Assembly: GCF_001274785.1 (NCBI RefSeq)
Contig: NZ_LHPI01000009.1
Coordinates: forward strand, 1-64,000
DNA: 64,000 nucleotides
From: Vibrio hepatarius
GTDB taxonomy: Bacteria; Pseudomonadota; Gammaproteobacteria; Enterobacterales; Vibrionaceae
Reading direction: 5' to 3'
This document shows, piece after piece, positions 55,384 through 64,000 of this stretch. A model generated the notes under the pieces. That model was given only the letters and a program-made list of their open reading frames with translations. It did no database searches and was not told the DNA's origin. The translations under genes and the position numbers were made by a program. Each line of letters starts with the position of its first letter. The first letter of the stretch is position 1.

Positions 55384-56418
55384 ATGAAAGTTAGAACAAA
55401 ACGCTCGCTGCTTGCTGCATGCATTCTCGGTTCAGCACTTGCGGCTCCACAGGCGATGGCAGAAGGCAGACTAGTTGTCTACTGTAGTGCGACTAACGCG
55501 ATGTGTGAGGCGGCAACCAAAGCGTTCTCTGAGAAGTACGACGTTAAGACTTCTTTTGTGCGTAACGGCTCAGGCAGTACACTGGCTAAAATCGAAGCGG
55601 AAAAGAAAAACCCTCGTGCTGACGTGTGGTATGGCGGCACATTGGACCCTCAATCTCAGGCTGGCGAAATGAACTTATTGCAAGCCTACACCTCTCCTGA
55701 ACTCGACAACATCATGCCTGACTTCCGCGATCCGGCGAAACGCAAAGGCAACTATTCTTCTGCCGTTTACATGGGTATTTTAGGTTTTGGCGTGAACACA
55801 GAACGCCTAGCTGAAAAAGGCGTTGCCATTCCTCGTTGTTGGAGTGACCTAACCAAACCTGAATACGCGGGCGAAATTCAGATCGCTGACCCTCAAAGCT
55901 CAGGCACGGCATACACCGCATTGGCGACCTTTATCCAGCTATGGGATGAAGACAAAGCATTTGATTACTTTAAAGCGCTCGACAAGAACGTTTCGCAGTA
56001 CACCAAATCTGGTGTGACACCTTCTCGCAACTCGGCGCGTGGCGAAATCGCGATCGGTATCGGTTTCTTACACGATTATTCGCTAGAGCAGTCAAAAGGG
56101 GCGCCGTTAGAGCTTATCTCGCCATGTGAAGGGACGGGTTACGAGATCGGTGGTGTGAGCGTGATCGAAGGCGCTCGTAACATCGACAACGCAAAGAAAT
56201 TCGTCGACTTTGTTCTGTCAAAAGAAGGTCAAGAGACCGCATGGAAAGAAGGTCAATCATTCCAGATCCTGACCAACACCAAAGCAGAGCAATCGCCTAA
56301 CGCGCTGAATCCAGAAGACCTCACACTGATCAACTACGACATGGACAAGTACGGTTCATCAGACGAGCGTAAACGCCTAATCAACAAGTGGGTAAACGTC
56401 GTCAAAATGGGTCAATAG
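55384..56418 (+). CDS. afuA: AfuA-like periplasmic binding protein of a sugar-phosphate ABC importer
   Basis: A 344-residue protein with a signal peptide (cleaved near AMAEG) and the type II binding fold of the iron/AfuA group (LVVYCSATNAMCEAATKAF, GSGSTLAKIEAEK, ADVWYGG). AfuA was first called an iron binder but was later shown in Actinobacillus and Citrobacter to bind sugar phosphates. Here the gene follows uhpABC, as in Citrobacter, which supports hexose-phosphate uptake. The ATG is preceded by AGAGGAAAC; an in-frame upstream start at 55333 lacks signal character. Confidence 0.85.
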   Translation: MKVRTKRSLLAACILGSALAAPQAMAEGRLVVYCSATNAMCEAATKAFSEKYDVKTSFVRNGSGSTLAKIEAEKKNPRADVWYGGTLDPQSQAGEMNLLQAYTSPELDNIMPDFRDPAKRKGNYSSAVYMGILGFGVNTERLAEKGVAIPRCWSDLTKPEYAGEIQIADPQSSGTAYTALATFIQLWDEDKAFDYFKALDKNVSQYTKSGVTPSRNSARGEIAIGIGFLHDYSLEQSKGAPLELISPCEGTGYEIGGVSVIEGARNIDNAKKFVDFVLSKEGQETAWKEGQSFQILTNTKAEQSPNALNPEDLTLINYDMDKYGSSDERKRLINKWVNVVKMGQ

Positions 56419-56496
56419 TCCAACTGGGGCTGCTTCGTCAGCCCCATCTTGTCCACTGTTGGCTTGCCAACACCGCGCAATATTTAGGTGTCTAAC

Positions 56497-58581
56497 ATGA
56501 ACAAACTTGCCGCACATACTCTTCCCAGTACTGCTCATCGCGACCCAATTTTTTACTGGGTGCTAAGCTTGGTCGCAGCCTTTGTCCTTTTGCCTTCCTT
56601 TGCTCTTGACTGGGGCTTGTTTGAGTCCACCCCAGAAGAGTTTCGCGAAGCGATGGGTTGGAGCAGCATGAACATCTCATGGCTGTGGTTTGCTTTACCT
56701 GCCGCGTTATTGATTCGCCCTACCCAAGCACTAGATAAGTACGCCAAAAACCGCCACTACTTTGATATCGGTTATTCGGCTTTCTGCATGCTGTTTATCG
56801 TTATCTCTTCTTGGTACACACAGCAAGGGATGGGTTACGCGACCATCGCGCTTTTCATCGTCTTAGGTGCGGTAATGACATTGGCGTTCTCACGCCTCGA
56901 ATACTTAGGTGGCGATAGCTTCGTTGTTGGCTCGCTCATCGCGATAGTTTTACTCATCACCACATTTATCCTTTATCCGAGCATCGCGATCTTTATCCCG
57001 ATGTTTAAAGACGAAATGGGCAATTTCGTCGCGTGGCAATTTTTAGAAATCCTTGGCCGCGCGCAAATTATCCAGATCATCACCAACTCAGTGTTACTCG
57101 GTACTTCGGTGGGTATCGGCGCCACTTTCTTTGGTTTAATGTTTGCTATTTACACAACACGAATTGCCAAACGTAGCGCTTTTATCGCCCGTATCTTCTC
57201 TATTCTTCCGATTGTTACCCCGCCATTTGTCGTCGGTCTGGGTGTCACACTGATGCTTGGTCGCTCGGGCTACATCACCGAGTTGATGGTCGATTGGTTT
57301 GGTCTCACGCAAACCAACTGGCTATACGGCTTTACCGGAATTTGGATGGCACAAGTACTGGCGTTTGCTCCGATGTCTTTCATGATTCTGGATGGCGCAT
57401 TAAAGTCACTCCATCCGTCTTTGGAAGAAGCGTCTTACACTCTACGCGCCAACCGCTATCAGACGTTTTTTAAAATCGTTATGCCGCTACTCAAACCCGC
57501 GCTAGCGAATAGCTTCCTGATCATCTTCGTTCAGTCACTGGCAGACTTTAGTAACCCGCTGGTATTGGGCGGTAACTTTGACGTATTGGCAACTCAGATT
57601 TACTTTTACATCGCGGGAGCGCAATTAGACTATGCATCTGCCAGTACCTTAGGCGCGGTGTTATTGATCTTCTCGCTGGCGATTTTTGTCGTGCAGTATC
57701 TGTGGATTGGCAAACGCTCTTACGTCACCATTTCGGGTAAGTCATACCGTGGCGACGTGCAACCACTGCCGAGTTCACTCAAACACGGCGTGTCTGCCCT
57801 GCTTTACTTCTGGATCGGCTTTAATATCCTGCTATACGGCAGCATCATTTACGGTAGTTTCACCGTCAACTGGGGCGTGGACTACAGCTTAACACTCGCT
57901 AACTACATCAACCTATTTGGTATGGGGATGAGCGAAGGCGCTTGGCCATCTCTACTCACTACCATGACTTACGCGGGTATCGCCGCACCGTTAACCGCGC
58001 TGTTTGGCTTGCTTATCGCGTACATCGTTGTTCGCCAACAGTTCTACGGTAAAAAAGTGATTGAGTTTGCAACCATGCTTTGTTTTGCCGTTCCTGGCAC
58101 GGTAGCCGGTGTTTCGTACATTTTGGCGTTCAACGATGCGCCTGTTTACTTAACAGGGACCGCCGCGATAGTCGTAATTTCCATGGTGATGCGAAACGTA
58201 CCAGTGGGCATTCGCTCGGGGGTTGCGGGGTTAGGTCAGTTGGATAAATCCTTGGATGAAGCGTCACTAAGCTTGCGCGCTAACTCACTCAAAACCATCA
58301 CCCATATATTGCTGCCGCTGCTGCGCCCTGCGATCTTATCGACCTTGGTGTACAGCTTCGTGCGTGCCATGACGACCGTCAGCGCAATCATCTTCCTTGT
58401 CACACCAGAAACACGCGTTGCAACATCTTACATTTTGAATCGTGTGGAAGACGGCGAATACGGTATCGCCATCGCTTACGGCTCAATCCTGATTGTGGTG
58501 ATGCTCGCGATCATTTTGATATTTGATTTCCTTGTCGGTGAAGCGCGCATTTCGCGTTCCAAAGCCAAAAATGAAGAGTAA
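56497..58581 (+). CDS. afuB: AfuB-like ABC importer permease, fused two-domain form
   Basis: A 694-residue inner-membrane permease with two fused BPD_transp_1 domains, as in FbpB/AfuB. Two EAA docking loops are visible: [19 protein letters not shown] (about residue 310) and [19 protein letters not shown] (about residue 585). An N-terminal hydrophobic block of about 150 residues precedes the first domain. It forms the membrane channel of the putative sugar-phosphate importer. AGGTG lies before the ATG at 56497. Confidence 0.88.
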   Translation: MNKLAAHTLPSTAHRDPIFYWVLSLVAAFVLLPSFALDWGLFESTPEEFREAMGWSSMNISWLWFALPAALLIRPTQALDKYAKNRHYFDIGYSAFCMLFIVISSWYTQQGMGYATIALFIVLGAVMTLAFSRLEYLGGDSFVVGSLIAIVLLITTFILYPSIAIFIPMFKDEMGNFVAWQFLEILGRAQIIQIITNSVLLGTSVGIGATFFGLMFAIYTTRIAKRSAFIARIFSILPIVTPPFVVGLGVTLMLGRSGYITELMVDWFGLTQTNWLYGFTGIWMAQVLAFAPMSFMILDGALKSLHPSLEEASYTLRANRYQTFFKIVMPLLKPALANSFLIIFVQSLADFSNPLVLGGNFDVLATQIYFYIAGAQLDYASASTLGAVLLIFSLAIFVVQYLWIGKRSYVTISGKSYRGDVQPLPSSLKHGVSALLYFWIGFNILLYGSIIYGSFTVNWGVDYSLTLANYINLFGMGMSEGAWPSLLTTMTYAGIAAPLTALFGLLIAYIVVRQQFYGKKVIEFATMLCFAVPGTVAGVSYILAFNDAPVYLTGTAAIVVISMVMRNVPVGIRSGVAGLGQLDKSLDEASLSLRANSLKTITHILLPLLRPAILSTLVYSFVRAMTTVSAIIFLVTPETRVATSYILNRVEDGEYGIAIAYGSILIVVMLAIILIFDFLVGEARISRSKAKNEE

Positions 58582-58595
58582 TTGGAGAAATATTC

Positions 58596-59657
58596 ATGGC
58601 AACTGAAAACTTTGTAGTACTCAAAAACATCTGTAAGCGCTTTGGAGATAAAACCGTTATTGGAAACCTCGACCTTGAGATCAAAAAAGGCAGTTTGGTA
58701 ACCTTATTAGGCCCTTCTGGGTGCGGTAAAACCACCGTGCTGCGTTTGGTGGCAGGGCTAGAAAAGCCCACCAGCGGGCATATATTTATCGACGGCGAAG
58801 ACGTCACCAATACCTCAATTCAGAACCGCGATATTTGTATGGTGTTTCAGTCGTACGCACTCTTCCCGCACATGTCGTTACACGAGAATGTAGGCTACGG
58901 GCTCAAGATGCTTGGCTTAGACAAAGCCGAAATCAAACAACGTGTTGACGACGCACTGAAACTGGTTGACTTAGAAGGCTTTGGCGAACGTTTCGTCGAC
59001 CAGATTTCTGGTGGCCAGCAGCAACGTGTCGCGTTGGCTCGCGCCTTGGTGCTAAAACCCAAAGTGCTGTTGTTTGATGAGCCGTTGAGTAACCTAGATG
59101 CGAACCTGCGCCGAAATATGCGTGAAACCATCCGCGACCTGCAGCAGCGCTTTAATATCACCTCTCTCTACGTGACTCATGACCAATCAGAGGCCTTTGC
59201 TGTTTCCGATACTGTGGTAGTCATGAAAGACGGTGATCTGATGCAGCAAGGTAGCCCAACTGAGCTATACAAACACCCAGCGTCAATGTTTATGGCCAAC
59301 TTTATGGGTGAAGCTAACATGTTTGAAGGCCATTTCGACGGAAATACCATCGACATCCACGGCTACCAGATCCCTGCGGCACAAGAGAATGTTGAAGGAA
59401 TCACCGCAGGTCATTATCAAATTGGGGTTCGCCCAGAAGCGATTTTGCTGGCGAAAGAAGGGCAAGCTTGCCAGCGGTGCCAAGTAAAAAGTACCGCTTA
59501 CATGGGTTCAATGTACGAAGTTGTCGTTGAATGGCAACAGCACGAGCTATTGCTACAGCTTAACTCTGCGCAGTTCGACCCTAGCTACACGGACCATGCT
59601 TACCTTACTATCAATGCTAATGGCGTGTTCTTACTGCCGAACCAAGCAGATCAATAA
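58596..59657 (+). CDS. afuC: AfuC-like ABC importer ATPase
   Basis: A 353-residue ATPase: Walker [10 protein letters not shown] (39-47), signature ISGGQQQ (about 137-143), Walker B VLLFDEP (157-163), H loop THDQSEAF, and a C-terminal TOBE domain. It powers AfuB. GGAG precedes the start, 14 bp after afuB, and a strong terminator closes the unit. Confidence 0.9.
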   Translation: MATENFVVLKNICKRFGDKTVIGNLDLEIKKGSLVTLLGPSGCGKTTVLRLVAGLEKPTSGHIFIDGEDVTNTSIQNRDICMVFQSYALFPHMSLHENVGYGLKMLGLDKAEIKQRVDDALKLVDLEGFGERFVDQISGGQQQRVALARALVLKPKVLLFDEPLSNLDANLRRNMRETIRDLQQRFNITSLYVTHDQSEAFAVSDTVVVMKDGDLMQQGSPTELYKHPASMFMANFMGEANMFEGHFDGNTIDIHGYQIPAAQENVEGITAGHYQIGVRPEAILLAKEGQACQRCQVKSTAYMGSMYEVVVEWQQHELLLQLNSAQFDPSYTDHAYLTINANGVFLLPNQADQ

Positions 59658-59670
59658 ACGCAGAAAAGAA

Positions 59671-59704
59671 AAAGCGCCAGTGACACCATTCGCTGGCGCT
59701 TTTG
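59671..59704 (+). terminator. Terminator after afuC
   Basis: AAAAGCGCCAG/CTGGCGCTTTT stem with a 12-nt loop, T-rich end. Confidence 0.88.
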
Positions 59705-59831
59705 CAGATTTATAGAGGCTTAGTTTCTATTGTGACTTAACTAGATTCGATCACGTGCGTCACATATCTTCCAGCTAGTCTTTTTCAACAAAGGGATAAA
59801 ATAATTGTCAGTAGTAAGTTGACTCAATATA

Positions 59832-59845
59832 GTTAGCACGCTAAC
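59832..59845. promoter_or_regulatory. MarR-type operator upstream of the marR-like gene
   Basis: GTTAGC-AC-GCTAAC, 10 bp before the regulator start and close to the promoter. The same 14 bp recurs at 60291-60304 with similar flanks (CTCAAT before both). Confidence 0.75.
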
Positions 59846-59854
59846 ATTTATTTT

Positions 59855-60277
59855 ATGAAACTTGATGATAGCTTAGGATTCCTGCTTAACAAAGCAGCAG
59901 GAGAAATGAAATACGCACTTGAGACGGCTCTTCGTCCCTACGATCTGACCCCGGCACAGTGGTCAGTATTAGCCCGACTGTCTCATAAAAACGGTCAAAC
60001 AATAAGTGATATTGGTTCTTCTTTATACTTTGACCGCCCTACAATGTCTGGAATTGTACGGAGGCTAGTAGAGAAAAAACTAGTAATTAAACAACAAGAT
60101 GCACAAGACCAGCGTATATCAAGACTATTGATAACCGATTTAGGTAAGCAAGTGTTTGCTGAACTTCCACCGATCGCTCAAGCAATTAACGAACGTGCGT
60201 TACTTTCTTTCAGCAAAAAAGAAGCTGACCAATTAAAGGAGTACTTACGAGTGGTACTAAGAAACATGTCGAAGTAA
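59855..60277 (+). CDS. MarR-family transcriptional regulator
   Basis: A 140-residue winged-helix regulator. It starts LDDSLGFLLNKAAGEMKYALETALRPYDLTPAQWSVLARL and has the wing region DRPTMSGIVRRLVEKKLVIKQQDAQDQRISRLLITDLG, all typical of MarR/SlyA proteins. It probably represses itself and the membrane protein gene downstream through the identical GTTAGC-N2-GCTAAC sites. The ligand is unknown. No clear ribosome site is visible at this start; the operator lies close to the start codon. Confidence 0.88.
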   Translation: MKLDDSLGFLLNKAAGEMKYALETALRPYDLTPAQWSVLARLSHKNGQTISDIGSSLYFDRPTMSGIVRRLVEKKLVIKQQDAQDQRISRLLITDLGKQVFAELPPIAQAINERALLSFSKKEADQLKEYLRVVLRNMSK

Positions 60278-60290
60278 ATTTACTCAATTA

Positions 60291-60304
60291 GTTAGCACGC
60301 TAAC
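60291..60304. promoter_or_regulatory. MarR-type operator upstream of the membrane protein gene
   Basis: Second perfect copy of GTTAGC-AC-GCTAAC, in the 50-bp gap between the regulator gene and the membrane protein gene. Confidence 0.75.
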
Positions 60305-60327
60305 TATAAGCACATGGAGTGGCAATC

Positions 60328-60765
60328 ATGAAATCTATTTTGAAAGTTATACACTTATTGAGTTTTGCTGTTTTTTTAGGCAGCATTTCAACCTACATTT
60401 TTTTCGGAGAGATTATTGCAAAAGATAACCTTGTAGCCATGGGGCTCAACAGAGATTGGGTGTCTACTGGCACCGCATACTTGACGATTAGTTCAATGTG
60501 GATGACAGGGATAACAGGCATCCTCATGAGCGGCATCCCTAAGAAACGTTGGATGTGGGCTAAAGTTATTGGTTTTATCCTAATTGCACTTAATACTTAC
60601 ATTTTTATTTACCCTGCGATTATCTTGTCTCGCACTACTCTAAACAATAATTTCGAAATTTTTCAATCCGCTATGCTACAAGAGGCAATTTTTGGGGCTT
60701 TAAATCTACTGTTGATCATCATTCTCGTTTCTATTGCAGCAATCAAACCTAAATTGAGTAAATAA
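60328..60765 (+). CDS. Integral membrane protein of unknown function, MarR target
   Basis: A 145-residue protein with four predicted membrane segments (about residues 5-27, 45-68, 78-100 and 117-138). It begins MKSILKVIHLLSFAVFLGSI, recalling small DUF2269/CopD-like membrane proteins, but assignment is uncertain. The ATG at 60328 has TGGAG upstream; a GTG three codons earlier is less likely. Controlled with the MarR gene by an identical operator. Confidence 0.75.
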   Translation: MKSILKVIHLLSFAVFLGSISTYIFFGEIIAKDNLVAMGLNRDWVSTGTAYLTISSMWMTGITGILMSGIPKKRWMWAKVIGFILIALNTYIFIYPAIILSRTTLNNNFEIFQSAMLQEAIFGALNLLLIIILVSIAAIKPKLSK

Positions 60766-60881
60766 AAGCTAAGCCACTCAATAAACAAGTAAATGAATGA
60801 TACTTGAGTGGCTTACATTTGCCCTCAAACCAGCTCAAAACGAAACTCTGTTAATTCATCTAGCCGTTTTACTTCCATAGT

Positions 60882-61738
60882 GTGATCCAATTCAAATTGG
60901 ACCAAATTGTTGCCATCCATAATTGCTGTGGCGTAGTGAGCACATTACCTAACGTCCCAAAGCTCACCAGCAAACTGCTACCTGTGCTCAACGCATTAAT
61001 CAACGGAGTACCACCAAGTGAACTGCAAAAAACCTGTGGACTGCCTAACAAAGCGTTTGCGCAAAATATGGCACTGATGTGTGAGCTACTCAATCAGGCG
61101 AGTCGTATGTGGGAGCCGCACCTATCCATCGTCGGAGTTCAGACGCAAACCAGTGTAAAGATGCGGCTATTTTAAGACCGGTGTACGCGGCGCACGCTCA
61201 TTTCCAAAACCTTAACGCACTGTTGAGTCATTCTCAGCCACACTACATTTTACTTGAGCACGAGAGCTTTCTAAGGGGTGCTGCGATTACGGCGTTTGAC
61301 CACGCGGTGCGTAAAGGTGAGCTTGACCTGTATTACCATCACTTGGCGCGCATTTCCGACAAAACTGAGTTTGATGCCTCCACCAGAGTGATGAGTTGGT
61401 GGAACGAGAAATGGCACCGAATCCAGATCAGCAACGAGTCAGGTCATTGGCAAATCGGTGTTTGTGGGCTGACCGCCAACAAAAGAAATTTAACCAGTTT
61501 GTATCCGAGCCATCCCAACTGGAACGGTGAGTTCTGGCGTGGATTCAATGATTGGATGGGTGAGAAGTATCCACAAAGGATCAGTATTCAACGCTTTAAA
61601 CAATGGCAGGCGATTTACCGCTTTCTTTTTAACGTAGTCTTTGACGATAGAACCGACGTCAGCCAAGACGGCCTAAATCCAAGCAGTATTGAACAACTGC
61701 TCAATGACCTGATTACTCAACGTTACTTTCAGCGCTGA
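60882..61738 (+). pseudogene. Frame-disrupted gene of unknown function
   Basis: Two overlapping reading frames appear to be halves of one gene. The first (GTG 60882 to stop 61175) encodes a helical segment with LPNVPKLTSKLLPVLNALI and LQKTCGLPNKAFAQNM. The second frame is open from 61085 to a stop at 61738 and has no good ribosome site; it encodes RPVYAAHAHFQNLN, FDASTRVMSWWNEKWHRIQI and a tryptophan-rich C-terminal half. Fusing them between 61085 and 61175 would give about 275 residues. The cause could be a real frameshift, a sequencing error or two coupled genes. I do not recognise the family. Confidence 0.5.
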
Positions 61739-61746
61739 AGATAAAA

Positions 61747-61770
61747 AAAGCGAGCTTGTTAGCTCGCTTT
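61747..61770. terminator. Bidirectional terminator between the disrupted gene and the cupredoxin gene
   Basis: AAAGCGAGCT/AGCTCGCTTT stem with loop TGTT; on the minus strand it is followed by TTTTTATC, so it ends the copper-gene transcript well. Confidence 0.85.
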
Positions 61771-61793
61771 GTCGTTAGGGTATTATGCAAAAT

Positions 61794-62336
61794 TTACAGC
61801 GTGACTTTTTTCACCATACCCGCTTCAGCATGACCTGGAATGTTGCACGCAAACTCAACCTTGTTGTCACCGTGGAAGTGCCAAAGCAGCTGTTTTGCTT
61901 TACCTGGCTGCACCGTTACCGTGCTACCCGTGTCGTGTGCGTGGTTACCCATGGTTTTCATCATCTCACGGTGTTTTAGCTGTTCAGCCGCAGAGCCAAT
62001 CGAGAACTCGTGGTCGATTTTGCCTGTGTTCATCACAACAAATTGCACCACGTCGTTTGGCTGAATCTTCACGTCTTTCTTAAACGTGATTTTCATGTCA
62101 TCACTCAACATCACGTGTACCACGACATCTGGCTTCGCACCTTTTGCTGGCATACCAACTTCAGACATACCGTCCATATTCATCATGCCTGAGTGGTCCA
62201 TTTTGCCGTCTTGCATCTGCATCGCGCTATGATCCATCTTCATTGCGCCATGGTCCATGTTCGAATGGTCCATCGCTTCTGCCAATGCACCTGTACTTAA
62301 CATCGTCATTGCTAGAGTAATCAGTGTCTTTTTCAT
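61794..62336 (-). CDS. Periplasmic cupredoxin-like copper protein (CopI-like)
   Basis: A 180-residue exported protein: signal peptide to about residue 19 (STGALAEAM). A Met/His-rich segment (residues 21-57, repeated MDHS and MDHG units) should bind copper ions. A cupredoxin domain follows with type 1 copper ligands His109 (IDHEFSIG), Cys164, His169 and Met174 (FACNIPGHAEAGM). It likely buffers or oxidises periplasmic copper. AAGGAAA precedes this ATG. It lies 90 bp downstream of a CusA-like pump gene on the same strand. Confidence 0.87.
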   Translation of the reverse strand: MKKTLITLAMTMLSTGALAEAMDHSNMDHGAMKMDHSAMQMQDGKMDHSGMMNMDGMSEVGMPAKGAKPDVVVHVMLSDDMKITFKKDVKIQPNDVVQFVVMNTGKIDHEFSIGSAAEQLKHREMMKTMGNHAHDTGSTVTVQPGKAKQLLWHFHGDNKVEFACNIPGHAEAGMVKKVTL

Positions 62337-62426
62337 TGTGTTTCCTTTTGGTTTCATCCTAATCAGCACGCAACGGTTGTCATGATTAGCATTACGCGCT
62401 TTATTGAACGGAAATAATCGAATTCG

Positions 62427-64000
62427 CTACTTAACTTCGCGTTGTTTCCAGAGTTTAAAAATCGCCGGTAATACCAGCAGTGTGAGCAATAGTGCAGACG
62501 CCATACCGCCAATCATCGGAGCCGCAATACGCTGCATAACTTGTGAGCCTGTTCCCGAGCCATACATGATGGGTACTAGGCCAATGATGACTGTCAGTAC
62601 TGTCATCATCACCGGGCGAACCCTTAAACCCGCGCCTTCTCGGATCGCTTTGGTGAGGTCTTCAACATCCAGTTGCTTGTTTTGCTCTTGAGCATCGAGC
62701 TTCATGTGATGCCAAGCTTGGTTGAGGTAGACCAGCATGATGACGCCTATCTCAACCGCAACCCCGGCGAGGGCGATAAAACCGACCCCAACCGCAATGG
62801 AGAAGTTGAAACCGAGGTAATGCATCAGCCATAAACCACCGACCATCGCCAATGGCAGGGTCGACATGATGATCAACACTTCGCCGATGCGGCGGAAGCT
62901 GAAGTAAAGCAGCAACATGATGATGACGATCGTAATAGGCACGACCACGCTCAAACGCTCTTTAGCACGTTGCATATACTCGTACTGACCTGACCACGTG
63001 AGTGCGTAACCCGCAGGCATCACAAGCTGCTCCGCAACCACTTGCTGCGCCTCAGCAACATATGACCCCAAGTCACGACCGTCGATGTCGACAAACACCC
63101 AACCGTTTGGACGCGCGTTCTCAGTCTTGATCATCGGAGGGCCATCTTCATAGCGAATATCGGCAACATCCGCGAGCGCAATACGCGCACCGTTTGGTGT
63201 GACTAGAGGCAGGTTCTGTAGCTTCACTACAGAGTCACGGTAGCTTTGCGGGTAACGAACGTTGATCGGATAACGCTCCAAACCTTCGATGGTTTCACCC
63301 ACATTCATGCCACCAACAGCCGTCGAGATAACTTGCTGAACATCTTTAATGTTCAAGCCGTATCGAGCCGCAGCGCGACGTTTAATATCGATGGTGACGT
63401 AACGACCGCCAGCTACACGTTCGGCGTAAACCGACGCTGTACCTTGCAGTTGATTCAAGATTGGCTCTAATTGCGCACCAATTTTTTCGATCTCTTTCAG
63501 CTCAGGGCCAGAGATCTTGATACCAATTGGGGTTTTAATCCCCGTCGCCAGCATATCGATACGCGTTTTGATCGGCATTACCCAAGCGTTGGTCAAACCC
63601 GGGAACTGAACCAAATCATCAAACTCTTTACGCAGCGATTCGGTGGTGACCCCTTCACGCCATTCCGAGTGTGGTTTCAACTGAATCACCGTTTCGATCA
63701 TCGTCAGCGGTGCTGGGTCAGTTGCCGTTTCAGCGCGACCAATCTTGCCCCATACGGTTTTCACTTCCGGTACGGTTTTGATCAACTTGTTGGTTTGTTG
63801 CAAGATCTCACGCGCTTTACCGATTGAAATGCCAGGGTAAGTGGTTGGCATATACATCAAATCGCCTTCATCCAGCGGCGGGATAAACTCGCTGCCCAAT
63901 TGGCTGGTCGGGTAATACGCCGACGCCATTAAACCGAACGCCAGAACGATCATGGTTTTTGGATACTTCAAGCTGATATTGAGCAGCGGTTTGTAGAGCG
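62427..64000 (-). CDS. cusA: CusA/CzcA-family heavy-metal RND efflux pump, 3' part (5' end beyond window)
   Basis: The reading frame is open to the window edge (upstream residues LYKPLLNISLKYP), so the gene is only partly seen: about 520 C-terminal residues. It contains the periplasmic porter region (SEFIPPLDEGDLMYMPTTYPG; the Met-rich segment fits Cu/Ag export), the motif AVGVGFIALAGVAVEIGVIMLVYLNQ with the metal-RND pattern, and membrane segments to the end (IFKLWKQREVK). It should export Cu(I)/Ag(I) with CusB/CusC-like partners, probably encoded beyond the edge. The metal is inferred from the adjacent cupredoxin. Confidence 0.88.
   Translation of the reverse strand, partial: LYKPLLNISLKYPKTMIVLAFGLMASAYYPTSQLGSEFIPPLDEGDLMYMPTTYPGISIGKAREILQQTNKLIKTVPEVKTVWGKIGRAETATDPAPLTMIETVIQLKPHSEWREGVTTESLRKEFDDLVQFPGLTNAWVMPIKTRIDMLATGIKTPIGIKISGPELKEIEKIGAQLEPILNQLQGTASVYAERVAGGRYVTIDIKRRAAARYGLNIKDVQQVISTAVGGMNVGETIEGLERYPINVRYPQSYRDSVVKLQNLPLVTPNGARIALADVADIRYEDGPPMIKTENARPNGWVFVDIDGRDLGSYVAEAQQVVAEQLVMPAGYALTWSGQYEYMQRAKERLSVVVPITIVIIMLLLYFSFRRIGEVLIIMSTLPLAMVGGLWLMHYLGFNFSIAVGVGFIALAGVAVEIGVIMLVYLNQAWHHMKLDAQEQNKQLDVEDLTKAIREGAGLRVRPVMMTVLTVIIGLVPIMYGSGTGSQVMQRIAAPMIGGMASALLLTLLVLPAIFKLWKQREVK

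Overview
The window reads as part of the second chromosome (chromid) of a Vibrio, most likely a Harveyi-clade-like species. This is judged from the protein sequences and from gene groups I remember as chromosome II clusters in V. cholerae: malGFE/malK, rbsDACBKR, glyA-gcvH-gcvP with divergent gcvT, uhpABC followed by an afuABC-type transporter, rnb, and an auxiliary hcp-vgrG locus. No database search was possible. Gene density is high. There is no tRNA, rRNA, prophage, insertion sequence or CRISPR array.

Layout. 1-1000: a CsrB-type CsrA-sequestering RNA (minus strand), preceded by a 57-bp element that recurs near 49.8 kb. 1.0-8.9 kb: dCMP deaminase-like enzyme, hybrid sensor kinase, long-form GAPDH, a lipoprotein hydrolase, an acyl-CoA thioesterase and small proteins. 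9.3-14.8 kb: maltose ABC importer, malEFG divergent from malK, with MalT-like boxes between them. 14.9-17.0 kb: PstS-like protein, DUF3024 and YfbU proteins. 17.0-17.5 kb: a degenerate tandem duplication that looks like two minus-strand small RNAs. 17.5-21.9 kb: RNase II and the DEAD-box helicase DeaD. 21.9-28.0 kb: complete ribose operon with a perfect RbsR-type operator. 28.2-31.5 kb: a DUF3012 lipoprotein, a VpsT-like regulator and two secreted trypsin-like proteases. 31.6-38.7 kb: glycine cleavage genes with an XRE-cupin regulator and matching candidate operators upstream of gcvT and glyA. 38.8-43.0 kb: AT-richer accessory genes (small ORF, AraC regulator, FAD oxidase, WYL regulator with VOC protein). 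43.0-49.7 kb: type VI secretion module hcp-vgrG-DUF4123-lipase effector-DUF2931 lipoprotein-PAAR. 49.9-51.5 kb: CDGSH/glutamate-synthase fusion. 51.7-59.7 kb: UhpABC sensing system plus AfuABC-type sugar-phosphate importer. 59.8-61.7 kb: MarR regulator with a membrane protein sharing one operator, then a frameshifted gene. 61.8-64.0 kb: cupredoxin and the 3' part of a CusA-type copper/silver pump running off the window edge.

Functional picture. Much of the window concerns nutrient capture and its control: maltose, ribose, hexose phosphates and glycine/serine one-carbon flow, each with a local regulator or recognisable control sites. Competition (T6SS lipase module), secretion (GlyGly-CTERM proteases), biofilm control (VpsT-like) and metal resistance (cupredoxin, RND pump) form the accessory part. 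The least explained signals are the tandem sRNA-like duplication at 17.1-17.5 kb, the shared operator of the gcv regulator, the paired long hairpins between hcp and vgrG, and the CDGSH fusion enzyme.
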